Part shown: in pieces, positions 37,549 through 46,232 of the stretch
Position numbering within the stretch: position 1 is the first letter of the stretch
How the letters are laid out: every line of letters starts with the position of its first letter
Source: Dulcicalothrix desertica PCC 7102
GTDB taxonomy: Bacteria > Cyanobacteriota > Cyanobacteriia > Cyanobacteriales > Nostocaceae
Direction: 5' to 3'
DNA length: 64,000 bases
Assembly (NCBI RefSeq): GCF_003991905.1
Contig: NZ_RSCL01000004.1
Span: forward strand, 397,934 to 461,933
Notes under the pieces: generated by a model
The model's database searches: none
What the model was told of the DNA's origin: nothing
What the model saw: only the letters and a program-made list of their open reading frames with translations
Made by a program: the position numbers and the translations under genes

Positions 37549-38826
37549 ATGCAGCACGAAAACTTCAACCGGGGATTGGAAAAAGCTAAACAGAAAGACT
37601 ATACAGGTGCCATCGTAGATTTTACAGCGGAACTAGAGGTAAATCCTTATTTTGCTGAAGCCTACTTGCAGCGTGGCTTGGCTTATTATGATTTGGGTGA
37701 AGTATTGCGCGCCGTTTCAGACTATACCGAAGCTTTAAACCTAGATTCAAAGTTAATTCAAGCATATTACAGTCGGGCATTAGCGCGGATGGTACTAAAA
37801 AATTTGCCGAGTGCCATTGATGATATTGAACGCGCGATTCGTCTTGACTACAATTATGCGGCAGCACATAACTTACGCGGTACCCTGCTACGAAAAGCTG
37901 GAGATGTTCACGGCGCCATTGTCAGCTTCAAAAAAGCGGCAGAATTATATATAGTGCAGAAAGACGCAGAAAATTGTCGGTTGTGCATGGAGAAAATTAA
38001 GCAGCTTCAACCGAAACCTCAACCACAGCAGGTTGTAAGCATTAAGTCATCAACGAGCACATCACCTGTAATTATGCACGAAGGTGATTACTTTAAACAA
38101 TTAATCGAAAAAGCCGAACAAGGAGATATAAGAGAAGCGCTCGAAAGTTTGAACTGGGTTTTTCAAGTAGACCCACAAGATGGTAAGGCTTATTGCTGTA
38201 GAGGTGTGATACGCTGCAAGCAAGAAAGGTATATAGATGCCATTGCTGATTTTAACCAAGCTTTAAAATATAACTTTCAAGACGCCATTGTTTACCGTAA
38301 CCGAGGTAAAGCCAGATTACAACTCGGAGATAATACTGGCGCCATCGCTGATTTTAACAAAGCTTTAGAATTAGAACCAGATAATGCGATGCTTTTTATC
38401 GCCAGAGGTAACGCTTACCGAAGCATGGGCAATCACTACGGCGCCGTTCAAGACTATACTAAAGCTTTACAACTTGATCCCGAAGATGCCCACGCTTACT
38501 ATAATCGTGGTTTAGCATACACCCATATCGAAGAAATGCAGCAAGCAATTAATGATTATCAAAAAGCTGCGAGTATATTTTGTGAAAAAGAAGATTGGAA
38601 AAATTATCAGAAAGCCTTGGACAGCTTAAATAAAATAACTGTACCGAGTCAAGATTTAAACAAAGCTCAATCTACTATACTTCGTCAAAAATTATTAAGG
38701 CTTGTAGGCGGTTACTGGGAAATTGCCGAAAGGCTGATAGAAGACGCTAAGTATTATTATCCAGGTATGTCAGAAGATTGGTACATCGAAAAAGTCATTA
38801 GTGACATTGAACGTGATAGACGGTAG
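37549..38826 (+). CDS. Cytoplasmic TPR-repeat protein
   Basis: A 425-residue protein with two TPR blocks (residues 1-150 and about 175-370) linked by a Pro/Gln/Ser-rich segment (LQPKPQPQQVVSIKSSTS). Repeats such as GAIADFNKALELEPDNAM are near-consensus. The helical tail (YWEIAERLIEDAKYYYPG) is not TPR and may be a separate recognition element. No signal peptide, so it probably works as an intracellular scaffold. Confidence 0.8.
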   Translation: MQHENFNRGLEKAKQKDYTGAIVDFTAELEVNPYFAEAYLQRGLAYYDLGEVLRAVSDYTEALNLDSKLIQAYYSRALARMVLKNLPSAIDDIERAIRLDYNYAAAHNLRGTLLRKAGDVHGAIVSFKKAAELYIVQKDAENCRLCMEKIKQLQPKPQPQQVVSIKSSTSTSPVIMHEGDYFKQLIEKAEQGDIREALESLNWVFQVDPQDGKAYCCRGVIRCKQERYIDAIADFNQALKYNFQDAIVYRNRGKARLQLGDNTGAIADFNKALELEPDNAMLFIARGNAYRSMGNHYGAVQDYTKALQLDPEDAHAYYNRGLAYTHIEEMQQAINDYQKAASIFCEKEDWKNYQKALDSLNKITVPSQDLNKAQSTILRQKLLRLVGGYWEIAERLIEDAKYYYPGMSEDWYIEKVISDIERDRR

Positions 38827-38948
38827 GGGCAGGTTAACCCATATGCTACAAATGTTTTAACACTTCGTAAACCCGCCTCTTGGTAAACCCGCCCCCAAAA
38901 CCAGTGTATTTTATACAATGACCGTTCCGAGATGACATAACCCATATA

Positions 38949-40901
38949 ATGCGATTCTTTTCAAAATTCTTTGCTACCCTTTTAGCAGTAGTATTGCTAC
39001 CTGCTTTTATGGCTGTTGCTCAAACTCAAACTATTACACCGGGTGATAATCTAGTTGTGGAAGGAATTCCACCCATTCCGGTTAGCATCGTCCAAAGTGT
39101 TGAACGCTACACTAATTTTCGCGCTGCGAGTTTAGCCAGTTGGCACCCCAAAAGACGTGAAATGCTCATATCTACACGCTTTGCTGACACCCCACAAGTA
39201 CACCTCGTCAAATCTCCTCTCGGCGCCCGCAAGCAATTAACTTTTTTTCCTGAGCGTGTAGCAGGAGGAAGGTTTCAACCAACACAAGGCGAATATTTTG
39301 TTTTCAGTAAAGATATTGGTGGAAATGAGTTTAGCCAAAACTACCGTTATGACTTCGCGACAGGTGATATAACCTTACTCACCGACGGTAAGTCAAAAAA
39401 CAGTGGTGGTATATGGTCGAATAAAGGTGACAGAATAATTTACACCTCTACCCGTCGTACTGGTAAAGACAATGATTTTTATATTATTGACCCATTAGAC
39501 CCCAAAACTAATAAACTTATTACCCAAGTCGAAGGTGGTGGTTGGGGTCCATTAGACTGGGCGCCAGATGATAGTAAAATACTCGCAATCGAATACGTTT
39601 CTGTAAATGAAAGCTACTTATGGTTATTAGATGCAGCATCTGGAGAAAAGAAACTTATTACACCCAAAGGTGGTAAAGAAAAAGTTTCTTATGGTGGCGC
39701 CATATTTAGTAAAGACGGAAAAGGTTTATACGTTGTCACCGATAAAGAATCAGAATTTCAAAGATTGGCATATGTTGACCTAGCGACAATGCAGCCAACT
39801 TACCTTACTACGGATATCAAATGGGATGTCGAAGATATTGACCTTTCCGATGACGGTAAAAACTTAGCTTTCGTTACGAATGAAGATGGCACCAGTGTAT
39901 TACACCTTCTTGATACAGCAACACGTAAAGAAAAACCCCTACCTAAATTACCTGTAGGACAAGTACTAGGCACCAACTGGCATAAAAATAATGAGGACTT
40001 AGGATTTACATTAGTTTCTGCACGTTCCACAGCCGATGTATATTCATTAAATATTCGCACTAACAAAATAGAACGTTGGACAGAAAGCGAAACAGGTGGT
40101 ATCAACACAGCCAACTTCACCGATGCTCAATTAATTAGATGGAAAAGCTTTGACGGTAAAACAATTTCTGGGTTTATGTATCGTCCCCCATCGAAATTTA
40201 CAGGCAAACGTCCGGTAATAATTGATATTCATGGAGGCCCCGAAGCACAATCACGTCCTGGCTTTTTAGGGCGCCTTAATTACATAATAAATGAATTAGG
40301 TGTAACAGTAATATTTCCCAACGTCCGAGGTTCATCAGGGTACGGAAAAACATTTCTGCAACTTGACAACGGATTTAAACGTGAAGACTCAGTAAAAGAT
40401 ATAGGCGCCTTATTAGACTGGATATCAACACAACCCCAGCTAGATAAAGACCGAGTATTAGTAACAGGTGGAAGTTACGGAGGCTATATGTCTCTAGCAG
40501 TAGCAACCAACTATCCTGAAAGAATACGCGCTTCAATAAATATAGTCGGAATATCCAACTTTGTCACATTCTTAGAAAGAACCGAAGGTTATAGAAGAGA
40601 CTTACGAAGAGTAGAGTACGGGGACGAGCGAGACCCGAAAATGCGCGAATTTCTCTTAAAAATATCGCCCTTAAATAACGCCAGTCGTATCAAAAAACCA
40701 CTCTTTGTAATTCACGGAAAAAACGACCCGCGCGTACCATTAAACGAAGCCGAACAAATAGTAGCAACTGTGCGAAAAAACAACATCCCCGTCTGGTATC
40801 TCATGGCAAAAGATGAAGGACATGGTTTCAGTAAAAAAAGAAACATAGACTTTCAATTTTACGCAACAATCATGTTCATCCAAGAAAATCTCTTAAAGTA
40901 A
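38949..40901 (+). CDS. S9-family prolyl oligopeptidase-type peptidase, exported
   Basis: A 650-residue serine peptidase with a signal peptide (FFATLLAVVLLPAFMAVAQ). Residues about 60-370 form a WD40-like propeller (PD40 repeats such as WAPDDSKIL). The C-terminal alpha/beta hydrolase domain carries the catalytic Ser (GGSYGGYMS, near 509), Asp (HGKNDPRVP, near 592) and His (DEGHGFS, near 623). It should cleave small peptides in the periplasm. A heptamer tandem repeat starts directly after the stop codon. Confidence 0.9.
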   Translation: MRFFSKFFATLLAVVLLPAFMAVAQTQTITPGDNLVVEGIPPIPVSIVQSVERYTNFRAASLASWHPKRREMLISTRFADTPQVHLVKSPLGARKQLTFFPERVAGGRFQPTQGEYFVFSKDIGGNEFSQNYRYDFATGDITLLTDGKSKNSGGIWSNKGDRIIYTSTRRTGKDNDFYIIDPLDPKTNKLITQVEGGGWGPLDWAPDDSKILAIEYVSVNESYLWLLDAASGEKKLITPKGGKEKVSYGGAIFSKDGKGLYVVTDKESEFQRLAYVDLATMQPTYLTTDIKWDVEDIDLSDDGKNLAFVTNEDGTSVLHLLDTATRKEKPLPKLPVGQVLGTNWHKNNEDLGFTLVSARSTADVYSLNIRTNKIERWTESETGGINTANFTDAQLIRWKSFDGKTISGFMYRPPSKFTGKRPVIIDIHGGPEAQSRPGFLGRLNYIINELGVTVIFPNVRGSSGYGKTFLQLDNGFKREDSVKDIGALLDWISTQPQLDKDRVLVTGGSYGGYMSLAVATNYPERIRASINIVGISNFVTFLERTEGYRRDLRRVEYGDERDPKMREFLLKISPLNNASRIKKPLFVIHGKNDPRVPLNEAEQIVATVRKNNIPVWYLMAKDEGHGFSKKRNIDFQFYATIMFIQENLLK

Positions 40902-40905
40902 TAAA

Positions 40906-40980
40906 GTGCTGAGTGCTGAGTGCTGAGTGCTGAGTGCTGAGTTCTGAGTACTGAGTGCTGAGTACTGAGTGCTGAGTACT
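40906..40980. repeat. Heptamer STRR array (GTGCTGA)
   Basis: About 10-11 head-to-tail units of GTGCTGA with G/T and C/A variants (GTTCTGA, GTACTGA). This is the short tandemly repeated repetitive (STRR) type known from heterocystous cyanobacteria. Related units are at 15480-15596, 57403-57431 and 59727-59801. Confidence 0.85.
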
Positions 40981-41042
40981 AATTATAACTCTTGTGGAAC
41001 GGGCATCCCTGCCCGTCTCTTAATTATTTCTTAAAAATGTAA

Positions 41043-41504
41043 CTATTTAATCTTAGAATAACCAACTTTCCAATTAGTAGGTTCTTTCAATTCCTCACCC
41101 TTACCTTGAGAAATAACCCACAAAGCAATACGAGTATTTAACAAACCCTTCATTAAATAGTGTCCAGGTTTCGCGCGAACACCCTCAAATTCATTCGTCC
41201 CACCGTAAGCAAGAATTCCACAATAAGTTTTATCACCCTGAATATTCACAGTAAACTGCTTATCATTAAGATACCCACCGGGAACCATGAAAACAGCATA
41301 TACATGATGTTGTCCATGCCAAGGTTTAACAACTAGCTTTTCAGGATACGCATAGTATTTAGGAGTTTTATCTGAAAAGCCCCACCATTGACACCCTAAA
41401 ACAGGCGACTTTTCTGATAAATACGAGAAACCCATAACACCAATTAAAACAAGTGTAAATAAAATGTAAAATAAGTTACGCTTTCGCACGCTTTTAAAAA
41501 TCAT
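41043..41504 (-). CDS. Single-pass membrane protein of unknown function
   Basis: A 153-residue protein with one N-terminal membrane helix (NLFYILFTLVLIGVMGFSYL) and a periplasmic domain rich in Tyr and Trp (LGCQWWGFSDKTPKYYAY). Two or three cysteines (CQWW, YCGIL) could form a disulfide. No domain recognised. It lies between an S9 peptidase and an SLH glycoside hydrolase-like gene, both on the other strand. Confidence 0.6.
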   Translation of the reverse strand: MIFKSVRKRNLFYILFTLVLIGVMGFSYLSEKSPVLGCQWWGFSDKTPKYYAYPEKLVVKPWHGQHHVYAVFMVPGGYLNDKQFTVNIQGDKTYCGILAYGGTNEFEGVRAKPGHYLMKGLLNTRIALWVISQGKGEELKEPTNWKVGYSKIK

Positions 41505-41591
41505 TATTCATTAATCAAATTAACTTTAACTAATTGCAGTGAAAACAGTTGTAGCTTAAAAGTCAAGATAGGCAAAAATACAAAATTGTTT

Positions 41592-41618
41592 CAGAAACCC
41601 GGTTTTTAGGGTTTCTCT
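41592..41618. repeat. AGAAACCCGGTTT-type repeat
   Basis: Contains AGAAACCCGGTTT followed by a second GGTTTCT, in the upstream region of the SLH gene. Copies occur at 4769 and 22699. Confidence 0.45.
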
Positions 41619-41688
41619 TTTTTCTTGTGCCCAAAATAACAAAGCAGTCTACAATTTATCCCAGTAAACCGAATATACAACTTGAACA

Positions 41689-43737
41689 ATGGTATCAAAT
41701 CCTACAACGTTCTCTGATATACAAAATCATTGGGCACGTTTATTTATCGAACCATTGCTGCGACGTGGTGTAGTTGCAGGGCAAAATGGTGTCTTTCGTC
41801 CTGATAACTCAATCACACGTGCGGAGTATGCGGCAATTATAACTAAGGCATTTACAAAGATTCCGAAAAGGCGCCAATACATACCTTTTGTAGATGTACC
41901 TGCAAATTCTTGGGCTTTCTCAGCAATTCAAACAGCTTTTGAAACTGGCTTTCTGAATGGCTTCCCTGATAATCGTTTTCGTCCCGATAATCGAATTTCG
42001 CGTCTAGAAGTTTTATTATCCCTAGTCGCAGGTTTAGATATTGCGTCAAAAATAAGACCTGATTTACTTAATAGCTTACCGCAAATCTATGAAGACTCCG
42101 TACAAATTCCTGGCTATGCAAGAAATCAAGTAGCAATAGCAACTAGTGCAGAAATAGTATCAAGCCACCCAAATACAAGATTACTCAATCCGAATTTAGC
42201 GGCAATTCGCGCTGATGTTGCGGCATTTATCTATCAAGGCTTAGTGTACATTGGCGAAGTACCAAAAATTGCCTCCAACTTTTTAGTTTCACCTCGACAA
42301 ACTTCAACCCCACCACGTCCTACACCTACTCCTACTCCATCACCAGCACCAACAGGTACAGTTCGTGTGAGTCATCGTCGTGAATTTCGCGGCGCCTGGT
42401 TAACGTGTGTATGGAATATTGATTTTCCATCAAAACCAGGGTTATCTGCCGACCAGCAAAAAGCCGAACTAGTACAAATTATTACCCGACTTCAACAATT
42501 AAATTTCAACGCGCTTGTATTTCAAGTGCGTCCTGAAGGAGATGCAACTTATCAGTCGCAACTAGAACCTTGGAGTGCTTGGTTCTCTGGTACACAAGGT
42601 CAAGCACCCGGATATGACCCATTACAGTTTGCTATTGCTGAATGTCGTAAACGCAATATTGAATTACACGCATGGTTTAATCCTTACCGTGCGAGAACTT
42701 CTATTCGACAAGGTAATCTAGCTCGTCCTCATCTTGCTGTTACAAACCCTGATGTAGTATATCAATGGGGTAATCAATTATGGATGGATCCAGGCGCCAA
42801 AGTTGTGCAAGACCGCGCGTACAATGTAATTATGGACGTGCTACAACGCTATGACGTTGATGGTATCCACCTCGACGACTACTTTTACCCTTACCCTATT
42901 CAAGGACAAAACTTTCCTGATAATAAAACTTATGCAGCGTATCGTAGTGCTGGTGGTAATTTAAGTTTAGAAGACTGGCGCCGTGAAAATGTTAATCAAA
43001 TGGTATTACGGTTATCACAAGGAATTAGAGCAGCAAAACCCCACGTAAAATTTGGTATTAGTCCCTTTGGTATTTATAGACCAGGACAACCAGCAGGAAT
43101 TAGAGGTTTAGATGCTTTTGCAGTACTTTATGCCGACGCTAAAAAGTGGGTTGAACAAGGCTGGTTAGATTATATTGCTCCACAACTATATTGGCGTACC
43201 GACCAAACACAACAAAGTTACCCTACTTTACTCAAATGGTGGACAGAAATTAATACAAGGCAACGCCATATTTATGCAGGAAACAATCTTGGACAACTAG
43301 ATGGTAAAGCTTGGAAAGACGAAGAAATCGAAAAACAGGTAAAAATCAGTCGTAACCTAGTTAATGATTTATCTTTGGGCAACATCTTTTTTAGTATGAG
43401 TGGCATTAGCGAAAATCGCCAGGGTATCGCCGATAAATTCCGACAATCTCTATATAATACCCCCGCACTGGCGCCGACCATGCCTTGGCGTAATTCTAAC
43501 CTACCATCACCACCAACTCAACTCCAAGTAACATCGCGGCGCCTATCGTGGCAACCTGGAGATACGCGCGAAATTCGTTCTTGGACTTTATACAGACGTA
43601 GTGGAGACAACTGGACACTACAGCGTGTTCTAAGTCGCGGTACAAACTTCGCCACCGTAGAACCAGGACAATATGCTGTATGTGCTGTTGATAGATTAGC
43701 CAATGAAAGTTTAGGTGTAGTTATTACCGTAAGTTAA
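41689..43737 (+). CDS. SLH domain plus glycosyl hydrolase-like 10 (GHL10) protein
   Basis: A 682-residue protein. Residues 5-190 hold three S-layer-homology repeats (FSDIQNHWARLFIEPLL; FVDVPANSWAFSAIQ; RPDNRISRLEVL), which bind secondary cell wall polymers or peptidoglycan. A Pro/Thr linker (TPPRPTPTPTPSPAPTG) leads to the GHL10/DUF187 barrel (EFRGAWLTCVWNIDFPSK; FQVRPEGDATY; GIHLDDYFYPYP). A C-terminal Ig-like domain follows. No signal peptide is visible at this ATG and no better start is evident, although SLH proteins are normally exported. Confidence 0.85.
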   Translation: MVSNPTTFSDIQNHWARLFIEPLLRRGVVAGQNGVFRPDNSITRAEYAAIITKAFTKIPKRRQYIPFVDVPANSWAFSAIQTAFETGFLNGFPDNRFRPDNRISRLEVLLSLVAGLDIASKIRPDLLNSLPQIYEDSVQIPGYARNQVAIATSAEIVSSHPNTRLLNPNLAAIRADVAAFIYQGLVYIGEVPKIASNFLVSPRQTSTPPRPTPTPTPSPAPTGTVRVSHRREFRGAWLTCVWNIDFPSKPGLSADQQKAELVQIITRLQQLNFNALVFQVRPEGDATYQSQLEPWSAWFSGTQGQAPGYDPLQFAIAECRKRNIELHAWFNPYRARTSIRQGNLARPHLAVTNPDVVYQWGNQLWMDPGAKVVQDRAYNVIMDVLQRYDVDGIHLDDYFYPYPIQGQNFPDNKTYAAYRSAGGNLSLEDWRRENVNQMVLRLSQGIRAAKPHVKFGISPFGIYRPGQPAGIRGLDAFAVLYADAKKWVEQGWLDYIAPQLYWRTDQTQQSYPTLLKWWTEINTRQRHIYAGNNLGQLDGKAWKDEEIEKQVKISRNLVNDLSLGNIFFSMSGISENRQGIADKFRQSLYNTPALAPTMPWRNSNLPSPPTQLQVTSRRLSWQPGDTREIRSWTLYRRSGDNWTLQRVLSRGTNFATVEPGQYAVCAVDRLANESLGVVITVS

Positions 43738-43751
43738 ATTTACCATTTTGT

Positions 43752-43776
43752 GGGTTGGGTTGGGTTGGGTTGGGTT
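43752..43776 (+). repeat. (GGGTT)5 tandem repeat, potential G-quadruplex
   Basis: Five GGG runs separated by TT on the plus strand. It lies just after the SLH-GHL10 stop, 21 bases before the end of the methyltransferase gene. CCACCCAACCTAC, a reverse-oriented related repeat, follows at about 43787. Confidence 0.7.
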
Positions 43777-43796
43777 CCGCAAAGCCTCCACCCAAC

Positions 43797-44738
43797 CTAC
43801 AGTTGATCTTTTATGTGTTGGAGCAGGCATCTGGCGACAAATTCAGCTAATTTTACTGGTACTGCATTACCAATCATTTGTTCTAAATCAGTTTTAGATT
43901 GATTTTGTTCATCAAAAATAAAATGTTTGGGAAATGTTTGTATATAGCTTCGTTCTATAGTAGTTAATGGACGTAAATCAGAAGTGATAGGCGCCGCATC
44001 TCCAGGATGCCCTTTATAACTTTTGGGAACAGGACGATTTACACTTCTAATTGTAGGGCTTGGTTCATCGATACTAAATATACCTCGTCTTTGATAAGTT
44101 CTAGGATGCCTGTAGTAATATTCAATACCTAGGCTGTTTCCTAAATAATGCCTGATTGTAGTTGGTTCTTTGGATAAATTATAGTTTATATATGGAATTA
44201 ATGCGTTATCGATACCGTTTAATTCTCCTATACAGAAATATCTTTTTCGACTTTGAGGAACTCCACAGAATGCTGCATTAATTATCCTTTGTGTCAACCC
44301 GTAACCACTATTTTTAAATATATTTATAACTTGGTTATATTTCTGGCTTTTTTGAAACCTATCTACATTTTCCATTACAAACCATTGTGGTTTCACAGAC
44401 GCGATGATTTGGGCGAATGTAATACTCAAATCACCTCTTCCTAAATCTTCATTACGCTTACCAGCACTAGAAAAATCCTGGCAAGGTGGACCGCCTATAA
44501 TAACGTCAGGGTTGAGGCTAAGAAAAAAATTATAATTATCTACATTGCCAAGGTCACAACTGTAAATCTTATGCGAAAAGTTCTTTTTATAGACTTGTAC
44601 TGCTGGTTCCCATTTATCAAATGCTGCTACGACGGTCATACCAGCATTTTGAAAACCTAAAGATAATCCCCCACAGCCAGCAAAAAAGTCAATAATTCTT
44701 AAATTTGTATGTTTGGTTTGCTTATTTATTAATGCCAT
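43797..44738 (-). CDS. DNA cytosine-5 methyltransferase 1
   Basis: A 313-residue enzyme that transfers a methyl group from SAM to C5 of cytosine. All core motifs are present: FAGCGGLSLGF (motif I), the catalytic Cys86 in GGPPCQDFSSAG (IV), ENVDRF (VI), QSRKRYF (VIII), and GNAVPVKLAEF (X). The target-recognition region between VIII and IX is about 90 residues (GIEYYYRHPRTYQRRG part). It converges with the SLH gene. No nuclease is adjacent, so on its own it looks like a solitary enzyme. The recognition site is not readable from sequence. Confidence 0.93.
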   Translation of the reverse strand: MALINKQTKHTNLRIIDFFAGCGGLSLGFQNAGMTVVAAFDKWEPAVQVYKKNFSHKIYSCDLGNVDNYNFFLSLNPDVIIGGPPCQDFSSAGKRNEDLGRGDLSITFAQIIASVKPQWFVMENVDRFQKSQKYNQVINIFKNSGYGLTQRIINAAFCGVPQSRKRYFCIGELNGIDNALIPYINYNLSKEPTTIRHYLGNSLGIEYYYRHPRTYQRRGIFSIDEPSPTIRSVNRPVPKSYKGHPGDAAPITSDLRPLTTIERSYIQTFPKHFIFDEQNQSKTDLEQMIGNAVPVKLAEFVARCLLQHIKDQL

Positions 44739-44833
44739 ACAAATTCCTAAAAAGACCTATGGCAAATTGTCAACTATAGTTCCTTTGTTCGTCAACTATG
44801 CTTATGTTTATTTTTGTGTAGTACGTTTGTTGG

Positions 44834-46009
44834 CTACTTATGTGACCAAACACCCCATTTTTGAATTGCGCTCTTTAAGGCGCCATCTGGTAAGCTATCT
44901 AAATTCAAAGATTCACCTTTGTTCACACATTCAAGAGCTTCAAAAAATGCTTTGACACCGCTACCTGCGCCATCAGGGTGGTCCATAATGCCTGTACCAG
45001 CATTAAGAACAACATCTTGACCATAGTCAGATACAGCTTTGCTTACTACACCTGGGTGAATACCTGCTGATGGAACTGGCATGACATTTCTAGCTCTTAA
45101 AATATCGCGAATTTGGGCTTCAGTATTGGCATCAAATGGTAAATTACCATAATGGGCTGGATACAAAACAGCATCGGCGCCTGCGTAAGTCATTAATGTT
45201 CCTAAAGAAACCGAATAATCAAAACCATAGTCAGGAGCAGCAGAAAGGGCGCCTGCACCCGCTGGATGGGTAAAAATAGGCACATTCACTTCTGGGTCAA
45301 CAGCTAAAGCTTCTAAAACAGAAAATCCGTAGGAAAAGACATTTAATAATAAGGCATTGGCGCCATTACTTACTAAATCCCTAGCACGTTGTAATAATTG
45401 TGCAGCATTTCCTGTAACATTAACGGCATAAAGTACAGTGTTTCCAGTTTGTTGCTTGACTATATCAAGTACTTTACGGCAAGCTTTTAAGCGTTCTAAA
45501 GTGGGAGCAGAAGCAAGATTACCTAAAATCTCATCATCTTTGATAATATCTAAACCCGCAAAAGCAACTTCCTTTAAAATTGCAGCATGGTCTGCGGCAG
45601 AAAGTCCTAAAGCTGGTTTGAAAATTGCCATTATCAAAGGACGTGTACGCACGTTCAATAATTCACGTATACCCGATATACCATATTTAGGACGCAACCC
45701 GTAATTTTCGGGTAGTCTTAATGCAACAACTTTCGCGGCGCCTGCCATTGAGTACTTACCGAATATCATAGTAAGTAAACTACTCACATCATTTTCTACA
45801 TTCGATAAAGGAAAGCGTACCGTCGCAATACTATAATTATCAGGTTGCTTCACAACAGATACAACCTCACCCAAATGCGATGTTAAACTCGCTTCACGAT
45901 GGGCAAACCGCGCATCCCAAGTTCCAACAGTTTGCCCTATCGCAATAACTTTAGCTTGTTTCTCAGCATTTACATCCGGTGGAAAACGATAATCTACTTC
46001 GATAGCCAT
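44834..46009 (-). CDS. RuBisCO-like protein (form IV), possible DK-MTP-1-P enolase
   Basis: A 391-residue protein of the RuBisCO large-subunit superfamily. The metal-binding carbamylation site is intact (IIKDDE; Lys157, Asp159, Glu160), as is KPALG (Lys131). The substrate-binding loops differ from true RuBisCO: AHYGNLPFD replaces the usual loop-6 lysine region and IMDHPDGAGSG ends the barrel. This pattern fits form IV enzymes such as MtnW, which enolises a methylthiopentyl phosphate in methionine salvage. No other mtn gene is nearby. I chose the ATG at 46009, preceded by GGAAG; the frame also opens at a TTG 18 bases upstream. Confidence 0.85.
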   Translation of the reverse strand: MAIEVDYRFPPDVNAEKQAKVIAIGQTVGTWDARFAHREASLTSHLGEVVSVVKQPDNYSIATVRFPLSNVENDVSSLLTMIFGKYSMAGAAKVVALRLPENYGLRPKYGISGIRELLNVRTRPLIMAIFKPALGLSAADHAAILKEVAFAGLDIIKDDEILGNLASAPTLERLKACRKVLDIVKQQTGNTVLYAVNVTGNAAQLLQRARDLVSNGANALLLNVFSYGFSVLEALAVDPEVNVPIFTHPAGAGALSAAPDYGFDYSVSLGTLMTYAGADAVLYPAHYGNLPFDANTEAQIRDILRARNVMPVPSAGIHPGVVSKAVSDYGQDVVLNAGTGIMDHPDGAGSGVKAFFEALECVNKGESLNLDSLPDGALKSAIQKWGVWSHK

Positions 46010-46052
46010 CTTACAAAGCTTCCGCAAAATACCAAAATCCAGTATCCCAAAT

Positions 46053-46214
46053 CTAGTATGTCATACTTCGGAACGTTAACGCAGTTTTCCCGCAGGGTAG
46101 CATCTTTGTCATGCTGAGGAACGAAGCATCTTCACGATGTCTCAGAAAATACCGTCTTAATTCCTCATTTGACATAGCATCGTAATCAACATTACTCATA
46201 AAACGCTTCTCCAT
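46053..46214 (-). pseudogene. Truncated small gene (DUF6887-like N terminus fused to repeat)
   Basis: The frame begins MEKRF-MSNVDYDAMSNEE and continues LRRYFLRHRED, which resembles the start of a small cyanobacterial family I believe is DUF6887. From about codon 24 the coding sequence is the GCTTCGTTCCTCAGCATGACA repeat seen elsewhere, and it stops at 46053. The real C terminus is therefore lost. It could still be transcribed ahead of the RuBisCO-like gene (start 46009). Confidence 0.5.
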
Positions 46215-46232
46215 TATAAAAGTCAGAAGTTA

